From contig JALBYC010000002.1 in NCBI GenBank assembly GCA_023212645.1, positions 558,001 to 622,000 on the forward strand: a stretch of DNA of 64,000 bases. The letters run 5' to 3'. This DNA is from Farysia itapuensis. Lineage: Eukaryota; Basidiomycota; Ustilaginomycetes; Ustilaginales; Ustilaginaceae. The notes beneath the pieces are model-generated. The model did not search any database and was not told the origin of the DNA. It saw nothing but the letters and a program-made list of their open reading frames with translations. Below are positions 48,422 through 56,602 of this stretch, in pieces. Numbering within the stretch: position 1 is the first letter of the stretch; each line of letters starts with the position of its first letter. The translations under genes and the position numbers were made by a program.

Positions 48422-51325
48422 CTAGAATGCAAAGATGACGCACCGGTTGGAGTCGGTGATGAAGTCGAACCAGTCGAGTGAGTGGCCTGTTTCGTCCTGT
48501 TTTGCCCAAAAATCGCGGATGACCTGGACGTTGTCGCGATTAGCGCGTTCGAGGCCGAGTGAGTCGAGGTGGTGGATGCAGAACTGGCGGTCGGCGCTGG
48601 TCACCGCGACGGTGGAGCAGAGGAACCAGACGGTGCACATTTCCCAGCTGGCCACGTCGAGCCACATCTGAAAGGGGTGGAACGGCGGAGCGACGCCGGT
48701 AGGTGGCGGTGCTGCTGCTGCTGTGGAGGAAGGGGGTGGGGGAGAGACGAGGTTGTCAGACTCCAGACTGTCGTCCTCATCGATGCGCGGGTAGGTGCGG
48801 CTCGAGTCTAAGTGTGGGTCGGGTGGGTAGGACGTGGTTGCGTATGGGTCTGCCGCCGACCTGAGCCCACCGACGTAGTCCGGCGGCGCGTATTTCGAAG
48901 CTTGCGTGGCTGGCGGAAGCGGCTGGGCATAGTGCGTCACCGTAGCGGCAGACAGTTGCGGCGGGAACGACTGCAGCTTGATCATCCTCGCCAGGCGGAT
49001 GATTTCGTGCAGAATCGCCTGCAGTTCCGGATGTAAGGGTCCGCGTTTGTGCACAGACTGGAGCATGTAGAGCCGTGCGGTCTGTCGCCAGATTTCTTGC
49101 AGGGCGAAGGCTCGCACGCGCAGCGACGAGGATGTGTGTGGGTCCGACCAGGCGGGTAACGACATGATCTTGCGCTCAAGATCACTCGACCTTGCCGCGA
49201 TCTCGTCGCCCGTGGGACGCACTGCGATGTCGTCCCCCCACACGTCGGCTGCCAAGTCCGAAATCATCTTGAAACACGTCAGCAGTTCAAGGGAGAGGAG
49301 CGAGACTTTGCCGAAAAAGGGCGCATCGTCAGCTCCCGAGACGCCCTGCCTGCTTCGAGATACAAGCAGAGGTTGCGACAATCGACCCGCCTCGTTTCGC
49401 AGTGGTACCGAAGCACGTTTACCGCGCTCACACGCGGCATCGAGTATGTCGGTATAGACGGCAGTTTGAAGCATCATCGACACCAGTGAGCCTTTCTTCT
49501 CCTCTTCCACCATATGCTCCAAATCGATGCCCGATCGAATAATCACGCGGCCAAGTTCCTCCGTCAGTTGACGCGTTCGTTCGGCTCCAGCAAAGCAGAG
49601 ACACGCCCATCGCAGGTTGATGATGGCACAGATCTCTTGCTCAAGCGTAAGGTCGTCTCGACTGCGTTCCAGCTCGGCCTGTGCAATGTCGAACCAGAGC
49701 TCAACGGCGAGATCCTGCACCTTTTCGCCCTTGCTCGGATCGTCGATATGGTGAATCTCGGTTTCAACAGTAGATAATTTACCCGTCATGTTGCTGCGTG
49801 AAGGTGTCGGGTTCTTGCTACCGTTTTCAGATGGCTTCGACTTGTCGCGAGCATCGTCCTTGGCGTTGTCGTCCGGCTGGTGCCCGTCACTCGGATTGCC
49901 AGTGTTATCGCCATCATTCATCGTCTTTGCATGTTCGTCCATCGAATCGGGAAACATGTTGAGGATGGGATGCGAGAGAGCGCTCTCGTCTGCGAGCGGA
50001 GACTGGTGCTTCTTGAAGCTTTCCGATGCCAATGTGGTCCAATTGGCCGGCTGAGAAGTGTTGCGGGTATCAGACGATCGAGTCTGTGCTTCCTTGCGGA
50101 CTCTTTGCACAAGCTCGTGGTAGGCGAGACACACAACGACAACGGAAGCGCGACAAGCCTTGTTGGATCGAATGACGCCCATGAGATAGTCGACCGCCGC
50201 TTGGCGTCGCTTTTCCGAAAGCACCAGGAGGGTAGCATGCCAGAAATGCTCGTAAATTGGACTGTACTTGCTGAGCAAGGACTCAATGGCGTCGGAGGCG
50301 AGCAGATTTTGGTACCGTTGTGACGATCTGATTTGGCGCTGACGACGCGTTGCGGACGGGTGGTCAGATCCGTTCCTCCTAGTCGACTCAGAAGCGGACA
50401 GTTGACTGTCTGATGGTTGATATGGACGATCTTGGTTTGTTCGGGGCCGAACGTCAGACGGAGACGTCGCAAAGCTGTGGGCAACGGGCGTCGTTCCAAT
50501 GGAAGAAGCTGTGGTAGCGCCTTCGGCACTCACCAGAGGGCCGGTAAGGCTCATCAGCTCGTTGACAAAGTCGTCGAGCATCATGTTGTCGACATTGTTG
50601 GGATACATTTGGTTCCACTGAGAAGATGCCTGAGGAGCGACTGAAGCGCCGGTGGAATTCATGAAGTTGTGCATGGCAGCAATATCAGCGGGTGCATGAG
50701 CTGAGTTGTTCACATTGGGCAAAGACATGGAGGCGATATCATATCCGGCCTGATTAGTGCTGTTAGATGATGGCCATACGCTGGGTCGGTTATAGCGCAT
50801 GGCAGGGAGTGCGTGGCCATGATTTAGCCAGGGCATCTGATTGGGATAAACAGGACCTGGCATTGGAAATTGCTGGGCCGGTGGCTGTAAGTTGTATTGA
50901 GCAGCATTCCATGGCTGTGTAGGATCAAGTGTTGACGCTAAAGAAGCACTTGGATCTGCAGCAGTCTGTGTCGACGACGCGTGTGTAGCAGAGACAGATC
51001 TAGAACCGCTGTGAAAAGGTTTGCCTGGACTGGAAGTTGTAGGGTATGGAGAGTGACGAGGTGTGTTAGCGGTGACAGAGACAGAAGTGCTCAGCTCGCA
51101 GTCAATCCGACGATCTGCGCACCGATTGCAAGCCATGAAACCGTTGGCTCGCAGGCGGAAGTCTTCGTCGCATTTCTTGCGACGTTGCTTGCACGTCAAA
51201 CATCCGCTGCGGGAGCGTACCTCGCCGGCCTTGCGCGTACGAGTGCGAGCCGATGTAGGCGCAACTGATGCTTGCGTAGGCGGCGAAGAAGATGCCGAAC
51301 TTGCCTCGGGCGCAATTTCTCCCAT
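48422..51325 (-). CDS. Zn(II)2Cys6 transcription factor
   Basis: Fungal-specific regulator of 967 residues from the ATG at 51325; seven codons upstream the frame reaches only a TTG. The zinc cluster is Cys42, Cys45, Cys52, Cys66, Cys69 and Cys76, that is CX2CX6CX13CX2CX6C. The 13-residue central loop is long but occurs in some members of this family. Residues about 80-330 are Ser/Pro/Asn-rich. The central part (about 350-420 and 540-760) is helical and resembles the Fungal_trans_2 class, with the ENLLASDAIESLLSKYSPIYEHF-like region following a basic stretch. The C-terminal WLDVASWEMCTVWFLCS segment is hydrophobic and conserved-looking. Targets are unknown. Confidence 0.85.
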   Translation of the reverse strand: MGEIAPEASSASSSPPTQASVAPTSARTRTRKAGEVRSRSGCLTCKQRRKKCDEDFRLRANGFMACNRCADRRIDCELSTSVSVTANTPRHSPYPTTSSPGKPFHSGSRSVSATHASSTQTAADPSASLASTLDPTQPWNAAQYNLQPPAQQFPMPGPVYPNQMPWLNHGHALPAMRYNRPSVWPSSNSTNQAGYDIASMSLPNVNNSAHAPADIAAMHNFMNSTGASVAPQASSQWNQMYPNNVDNMMLDDFVNELMSLTGPLVSAEGATTASSIGTTPVAHSFATSPSDVRPRTNQDRPYQPSDSQLSASESTRRNGSDHPSATRRQRQIRSSQRYQNLLASDAIESLLSKYSPIYEHFWHATLLVLSEKRRQAAVDYLMGVIRSNKACRASVVVVCLAYHELVQRVRKEAQTRSSDTRNTSQPANWTTLASESFKKHQSPLADESALSHPILNMFPDSMDEHAKTMNDGDNTGNPSDGHQPDDNAKDDARDKSKPSENGSKNPTPSRSNMTGKLSTVETEIHHIDDPSKGEKVQDLAVELWFDIAQAELERSRDDLTLEQEICAIINLRWACLCFAGAERTRQLTEELGRVIIRSGIDLEHMVEEEKKGSLVSMMLQTAVYTDILDAACERGKRASVPLRNEAGRLSQPLLVSRSRQGVSGADDAPFFGKVSLLSLELLTCFKMISDLAADVWGDDIAVRPTGDEIAARSSDLERKIMSLPAWSDPHTSSSLRVRAFALQEIWRQTARLYMLQSVHKRGPLHPELQAILHEIIRLARMIKLQSFPPQLSAATVTHYAQPLPPATQASKYAPPDYVGGLRSAADPYATTSYPPDPHLDSSRTYPRIDEDDSLESDNLVSPPPPSSTAAAAPPPTGVAPPFHPFQMWLDVASWEMCTVWFLCSTVAVTSADRQFCIHHLDSLGLERANRDNVQVIRDFWAKQDETGHSLDWFDFITDSNRCVIFAF

Positions 51326-51741
51326 TGTTGTCGCGCACACACGCAAGGCGGGATGAGATGAAGTGCTGAGCTTGACACCAACACTCTGTACGCACCTTTG
51401 ACGTTCTGCGTGCCGTCTTCCGAGTTCCGAGATCCATTCTAGAAAATAGTCTAACAGCTGTCTGTTCGATAAAAAAACAGAAATAGGTACGCGTCGGCTG
51501 GAAGTCGTAGCCGGTCAGCAGCTCGCCCGTCAGCAGGAAAGTAACGTGCAAAGACAGTTTGGGCAGTCAGTTCGAAACTCCGCATGCCAAACAGACGTCA
51601 GCTTGCTTTCTTCGCACCACGCTCGGACATTTTCAGCCGTTGGTTCGACAACGCATCATCATCAGCACCCTGATATATACCGGCACAGACGCTTATCTCT
51701 ATCTTTTCTTCCAGTCCTCCCTCACCTATCCTGAGCTCAAC
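51326..51741. other. Divergent intergenic region, Zn2Cys6 gene / phosphate carrier
   Basis: A 416-bp gap with promoters for both genes. A CT-rich stretch (about 51690-51733) directly precedes the carrier ATG. The carrier frame is open through the gap only from a TTG, so this is leader rather than coding sequence. Confidence 0.55.
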
Positions 51742-52800
51742 ATGGCAACCACGACTACAGCCGGGTCTCGCGACTCGAGTCAACCTCCCATCTCGGACAA
51801 CGAGGCCCTCAAGCGGCTCAACATGAAGCCTGGCTCCTCGTCGTCATCGTCACCAGTCGCGTCTAGCGCACTGACTCCTACTTTTTCCATTGGCGACTAC
51901 ACGCGCTTTTTCGCCTCGGGAGCCATCTGCGCCACTTTGACTCATGGTGCAATGACTCCCATCGATGTCGTCAAGACCCGTATCCAGCTCGAGCCAAAGG
52001 GATCCAAAGCTAGCATGCTTTCCATGGGCCGAAAGATCATTGCCTCTGAAGGACCTGCAGGTCTGCTCACAGGCTTTGGTCCCACCGCCGTCGGATACCT
52101 AATCCAGGGAGGTGCTAAATTTGCCGGCTATGAGTTCTTTAAGAAGAAGGGAGTCGACCTCGCCGGCAGTCACGAGAATGCCCAGCGATACCGTCAGGCT
52201 ATCTATCTCGGTGGTGCTGCAGCTGCTGAAGTCATTGCTACTACGCTTCTCACGCCCTTGGAAGCAGCCCGTATTCGAATGGTGTCGGAACGAGGGTATG
52301 CCAAGGGCCTTGTCTCTGCTGTTACCCGCATGGGAGCCGAGGAAGGTCTTGCTGGATTCTATGCCGGTTACGCTCCCATCTTGTGCAAGCAGGTTCCCTA
52401 CGCTATCGGACAATTTGTCACCAACGAATGGGCACACACGGTCGCCGACTCGGCCATCTCCAAGGAAGACCGCGCAAAGTACGGCAAGATCGGAGAGGTC
52501 GGAATTCAGCTCGGATGTGGTATGGTTGCTGGTGTTGCTGCCGCCGTTCTCTCCCACCCTGCCGACACTCTGCTCAGCAAAATCAACAAGGGCGGAGGAG
52601 GCAAGGGCAGTGCCATGACCAAGCTCGTCCGTCTCGCAAAGGAGACTGGACCTATCGGCATCTGGGCCGGATTGGGCACCAGGGTGCTCATGACTGCCTT
52701 CCTCGTCAGTGGTCAATTCCTCATCTACGCTCAGGTCGGACAGGCTATCGGCAAACCACCAGGCATCGAGATTCGCTCCGACAGCGAAAAGAAACAGTGA
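51742..52800 (+). CDS. mir1: Mitochondrial phosphate carrier
   Basis: Inner-membrane carrier that imports inorganic phosphate with protons for ATP synthesis. The ATG at 51742, in a CAACATGG context, gives 352 residues. Three mitochondrial-carrier repeats are visible through their signature motifs: PIDVVKTR (about 74-81), PLEAARIR (about 173-180) and HPADTLLSK (about 272-280). The third lacks the basic residue at the usual place, as is common in phosphate carriers. The GYEFFKK and YAIGQFVTNEW segments are characteristic of Mir1/Pic2/SLC25A3. A Ser-rich N-terminal extension of about 50 residues may not be a cleavable presequence. Mir1 versus Pic2 cannot be settled by eye. Confidence 0.92.
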   Translation: MATTTTAGSRDSSQPPISDNEALKRLNMKPGSSSSSSPVASSALTPTFSIGDYTRFFASGAICATLTHGAMTPIDVVKTRIQLEPKGSKASMLSMGRKIIASEGPAGLLTGFGPTAVGYLIQGGAKFAGYEFFKKKGVDLAGSHENAQRYRQAIYLGGAAAAEVIATTLLTPLEAARIRMVSERGYAKGLVSAVTRMGAEEGLAGFYAGYAPILCKQVPYAIGQFVTNEWAHTVADSAISKEDRAKYGKIGEVGIQLGCGMVAGVAAAVLSHPADTLLSKINKGGGGKGSAMTKLVRLAKETGPIGIWAGLGTRVLMTAFLVSGQFLIYAQVGQAIGKPPGIEIRSDSEKKQ

Positions 52801-53013
52801 TGCTTCTGCCATGTTCTCAAGCATATACGCTCACCCCTCCTGCCACCCTATATCGCTTTCCGTCTTGTGTACACTAGCCACTATATTTTATACCGTGATT
52901 CTCGCAAGGGTCCGTGCGTGCAGTGTGAGTCTCGGAACTCGGCGAATTAAGTTGCTTTCTTCCAGACCAAATTTACTCACCGGGCACACCTCTGTGTTAC
53001 ATACCTACACACG

Positions 53014-53025
53014 ATGCGGATATGA
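53014..53025 (+). promoter_or_regulatory. Three-codon uORF overlapping the mcd4 start
   Basis: ATG CGG ATA TGA: the stop codon overlaps the main ATG at 53022 as ATGA. If the transcript begins upstream, ribosomes starting here would have to reinitiate or leak past to translate mcd4. Confidence 0.55.
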
Positions 53026-56000
53026 GCAAGGTCAACGTAGCTGCATCCTCGCAGCAAGATGCCACGACACAGCAGGAACTCAAGGGCGTAGGCGCAGTCA
53101 AGAAGGAACGCAAGATCTCGCCCGCTCGCTTTCTCGTACTCAGTCTTGTCTTTCACCTCGTCTACATTTCAGCCATCTTTGACATCTACTTTACCTCGCC
53201 CGTCGTGCACCCAGAACCTCGATTCAGTGTTCGGTCCACTCTAGACGCCACCAAAAATTCAACGGCTTTTGAAGCACCAGCCAAACGATTGGTGCTGATT
53301 GTCGGAGATGGGCTCAGGGCCGACACGTTGTTCAAAAAGCATCCCTCCTCCTTACTACCGCCATGGGCCACCTTGGATGCCGATGCATTTGGACCAACAG
53401 GTGAGGGAGCAGGCTGGGTCCAATTCAGAAAAGACCCGGTGAACGCAGCAAACCCTTTCGCAAGGGCACTGGATGCAAGCAAGTCTGAGTCACGACATGT
53501 CGGACAAATCCCGGATACTGCCTTTGCAGGTCCCTTCTTGCGTAACGTCGCTCGGCATCGCGGCGTTTGGGGTATCAGCCACACCCGTGTGCCGACAGAG
53601 TCTCGACCGGGTCATGTAGCCATGATTGCTGGCATGTACGAAGACGTTAGTGCCGTGACGAAAGGCTGGAAGCTCAACCCCATTGCCTTTGACTCGATCC
53701 TGAACCAGTCCAGTCACTCGTTCGCATTTGGATCGCCCGACATCGTTCCTATGTTCGCCGTTGGCGCTGCTGCGGATCGCGTAGCCATGTGGACCTATGA
53801 TGAAGATGAAGAGAATTTCACTACCGACGCTACCCAGCTCGACCTTTGGGTCTTGGACAAGCTTTCCAACCTATTCGCCAAGGCTCGGACCGACGATAGG
53901 CTGCGGGCAAAGATGGAGCAACCTGGAACCATCTTTTTCCTACACCTATTGGGACTTGACACCACAGGACATTTTTCGCGACCTCTCTCGCAAGAGTATG
54001 TCGGTAACACTATCGTCGTGGATGCCATCGTACAGAGGGTGGAGCGCATGATGGATGAATTCTTTCACAACGATGGTCGGACGGCTTATGTGTTCACCGC
54101 TGATCACGGTATGAGCCACAAAGGCAACCACGGCGACGGTGACCCGGATAACACTCGCACTCCTATCGTAACGTGGGGCGCCGGTGTTCGAAAACCTCGC
54201 GCTGCTACACCGACAGAGCAACGTAAACGTCAGCAGGAGAGGGAAGCAGACGAAGCGGGGTACTATAACGATTGGGACCTAGACCAGGTTGCCTCTGTTA
54301 ACATCGACCAAGCTGATATCACTCCTCTCATGGCTACGTTGGTGGGTGTGCCGGTACCGGCCAACTCTGAAGGCCGGCTGAGGACGGAAATGCTGCAAAT
54401 GTCTACAGAACACAAAGTGCGCGCCTTGCTCGCAAACGCTCAACAAGTACTAGAAACATACCGTGTCAAGTACAAAGATCGGGCGGATCGTATGATCCGT
54501 TTTGTCCCCTTTCGGGCCTTGCAAGAGGATCCAGGTGGAAAGCCGCCCGGATCTGACCGGATTGCTCACATCCAGCACCACATCAAGACTCGCAGCTTTC
54601 GTGCTGCGCTCGATCAGAGCAACCAGCTGATTGATCTTGCAATTCAAGGGGCTCATTACTTCCAGACGTACGACTGGCTGCTTCTCTGCTCGCTTGTGAC
54701 GGTGGGCTATCTAGGGTCCATAGCGTACTCCATTGCCTTTCTCCTGCGTACTTACATGCTGCCTGCAGACGAGGTTGTCAGCGCACGAGATCCGCAAAGC
54801 TTGCCAAAGCCAAGCAAGGTCAAGCTTGTCATGGCTTCGATTTCAGCAGGCTTGTTCGCCATGTTCGCATCGCAAGGCATGCCATTGTCGTACTACATGT
54901 ATGCAGGTCTCGCCGTCTTTCTCTGGGGTCGAGTCGTCGGCGAGCAGCGCACCTTCCGTCGAGCGCTTGACCACATCCGCGGCAGTCCAAGTACCAATGA
55001 CCGCAGCGACAGCATTAGCTGGGTTTCCCTGGTGTTCATCAGCCTCGGTGTTCTCGGCTTGTTGGAGTTGATCGTCGTTGGCTATCTTTACCGAACGGCG
55101 TGGTTCATCGGCTTCCTTCTGATTGGTTTCGTATGGCCGACACTGGCGCTCAACGCAGACTTCAAGTCGGAAAACGAAGGCGTGTTGGTCCTGTGGGGAC
55201 TTGTGTGCCTTGCGACAGGTAGTTTTACCATCTCGGACGTCAACAAGGAGGAAAGCATCTCACTTCTCGTCTTCAGCGCGTTGTTGTTCCTAGCTGCCGG
55301 GCTTATCATACTGAAGCAGCCCGAAAAGTTCTTTCCTCCTCCCTTGGCAGACAAGAAGGGCAGCGATCCAGCGGCGTCACATCTCCGACGAACATTGGCA
55401 ACACTCAAAGTACAGCTGGTCGTGCTTATGGTGACCACAGTGACTGTCGTCGTATCGGCTCGATCGTTGCAGCGTAAAGCTGGCTTGCCGTTCGTGACCC
55501 AAGTGATAGCCTGGTGCTGTCTCGCAGTGTGCTTGACGTTTCCCTTTGCGTATGGATTCCGCCAGTCAGCGGCCGATGTCCAGCAATCGCCGAGTCAGCG
55601 GCTGACAATCGTCATCTTCGCCTTTGCACCTGTCTTTGTGCTCCTGTCATTGCGAGACGAAGTGCTGTTCTTTGGCGTCTACACCGTGACCTTACTGGTC
55701 TGGGCAAAGTTGGAAGGTCTGCTGTACGAGTCGCGACTAATCAATGGCAGCAGTCCCACCAGAAGGTCACTGCAGCTTCCAGACCTGCGTATCAGCCTGT
55801 TCTTCCTCTTCTTCTTGCACGTCGGCTTCTTCGGAACGGGCAATGTGGCGTCTATATCGTCCTTCTACCTCTCACCGGTATACCGGCTAGTACCCGTGTT
55901 CAGCCCTTTCCTTATGGCAACACTGCTACTGGTCAAGATTCTGGTGCCATTCTTGATCCTCAATGCTGTATTTCAGGCAATGTGCTCGGCGCCTCCTAAT

Positions 56001-56342
56001 CTCGCGGCAATGCGGCCGGAATCGACGGCGTCATGGACCAAATCCTCTGGATCGGCGTTGCCAGACCGCGGGTTGAAATTGCTAGGCAGCACAGCGCCAG
56101 GTGGGATCGCACTCGGATCAAGCCTCAGCCTCGTCTTTGGCGCCTGCATTGCCGCGGATGTGCTTGCGCTCAACTTCCTCTACGCCGTCAAAAGTCAGGG
56201 GAGCTGGCTCGAGATTGGCCAGACGATTACGCATTTCGTCATGGCGAACCTGCTGCAGATCTTTATGCTCGGGCTAGCAGCTATCAGCTCTGCCCTACTC
56301 AGCACCGAGCCGCTTACACACGCTTCCTTCAAAACAGATTAG
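53022..56342 (+). CDS. mcd4: GPI ethanolamine-phosphate transferase 1 (Mcd4)
   Basis: ER membrane enzyme that transfers phosphoethanolamine to the first mannose of GPI precursors. The 1,106-residue protein has one N-terminal signal-anchor helix (about 33-55, ending FDIYFTSPVVH, a hallmark of the family). A lumenal alkaline-phosphatase-like domain (about 85-440) follows, with VGDGLRAD, the THR-PTESRPGH loop and the metal-binding DHGMSHKGNHGDGDPDNTRTP motif. About 13 membrane helices fill the C-terminal half (about 540-1100), the PigN domain. All catalytic motifs look intact. This is Mcd4/PIG-N rather than Gpi7 or Gpi13. The gene is followed on the same strand by vps34. Confidence 0.95.
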   Translation: MSKVNVAASSQQDATTQQELKGVGAVKKERKISPARFLVLSLVFHLVYISAIFDIYFTSPVVHPEPRFSVRSTLDATKNSTAFEAPAKRLVLIVGDGLRADTLFKKHPSSLLPPWATLDADAFGPTGEGAGWVQFRKDPVNAANPFARALDASKSESRHVGQIPDTAFAGPFLRNVARHRGVWGISHTRVPTESRPGHVAMIAGMYEDVSAVTKGWKLNPIAFDSILNQSSHSFAFGSPDIVPMFAVGAAADRVAMWTYDEDEENFTTDATQLDLWVLDKLSNLFAKARTDDRLRAKMEQPGTIFFLHLLGLDTTGHFSRPLSQEYVGNTIVVDAIVQRVERMMDEFFHNDGRTAYVFTADHGMSHKGNHGDGDPDNTRTPIVTWGAGVRKPRAATPTEQRKRQQEREADEAGYYNDWDLDQVASVNIDQADITPLMATLVGVPVPANSEGRLRTEMLQMSTEHKVRALLANAQQVLETYRVKYKDRADRMIRFVPFRALQEDPGGKPPGSDRIAHIQHHIKTRSFRAALDQSNQLIDLAIQGAHYFQTYDWLLLCSLVTVGYLGSIAYSIAFLLRTYMLPADEVVSARDPQSLPKPSKVKLVMASISAGLFAMFASQGMPLSYYMYAGLAVFLWGRVVGEQRTFRRALDHIRGSPSTNDRSDSISWVSLVFISLGVLGLLELIVVGYLYRTAWFIGFLLIGFVWPTLALNADFKSENEGVLVLWGLVCLATGSFTISDVNKEESISLLVFSALLFLAAGLIILKQPEKFFPPPLADKKGSDPAASHLRRTLATLKVQLVVLMVTTVTVVVSARSLQRKAGLPFVTQVIAWCCLAVCLTFPFAYGFRQSAADVQQSPSQRLTIVIFAFAPVFVLLSLRDEVLFFGVYTVTLLVWAKLEGLLYESRLINGSSPTRRSLQLPDLRISLFFLFFLHVGFFGTGNVASISSFYLSPVYRLVPVFSPFLMATLLLVKILVPFLILNAVFQAMCSAPPNLAAMRPESTASWTKSSGSALPDRGLKLLGSTAPGGIALGSSLSLVFGACIAADVLALNFLYAVKSQGSWLEIGQTITHFVMANLLQIFMLGLAAISSALLSTEPLTHASFKTD

Positions 56343-56404
56343 AATAATAGCAATCCACATAGAGCACGCCATTTCAACTGCGTGACGTGCAGCAGTGTGC
56401 AGCA

Positions 56405-56436
56405 GTTGAGGTGTTGAGGTGTTGAGGTGTTGAGGT
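56405..56436. repeat. Four-copy 8-bp tandem repeat
   Basis: Four perfect copies of GTTGAGGT lie about 60 bp after the mcd4 stop, in the gap to vps34. Confidence 0.9.
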
Positions 56437-56581
56437 GTCGGAATTCGGTCGGCTCAATTTGACAATTTACGCGCCGCCGTGCAGCTCTCTGACAGTGACC
56501 ACCAACCAACTGTTGCCGACGATCCGCCGCGGGAGGGAGAAACGCAACAGCCCTCTTTGAGTTGTGAGCATAGGTCGTAGC

Positions 56582-56602
56582 ATGACTCTGGGTCGGTTGT
56601 GA
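56582..56602 (+). promoter_or_regulatory. Six-codon uORF overlapping the vps34 start
   Basis: ATG at 56582 runs six codons to TGA at 56600-56602. The last base of that stop is the first base of the vps34 ATG (TGATG). The arrangement suggests translational control by termination-reinitiation if the leader includes it. Confidence 0.55.

Noticed and set aside
48270..48509. Repeat-encoded 79-codon frame on the - strand
   Set aside because: The periodic peptide arises from the 36-bp minisatellite and the frame overlaps the Zn2Cys6 C-terminus; no independent start context supports it.
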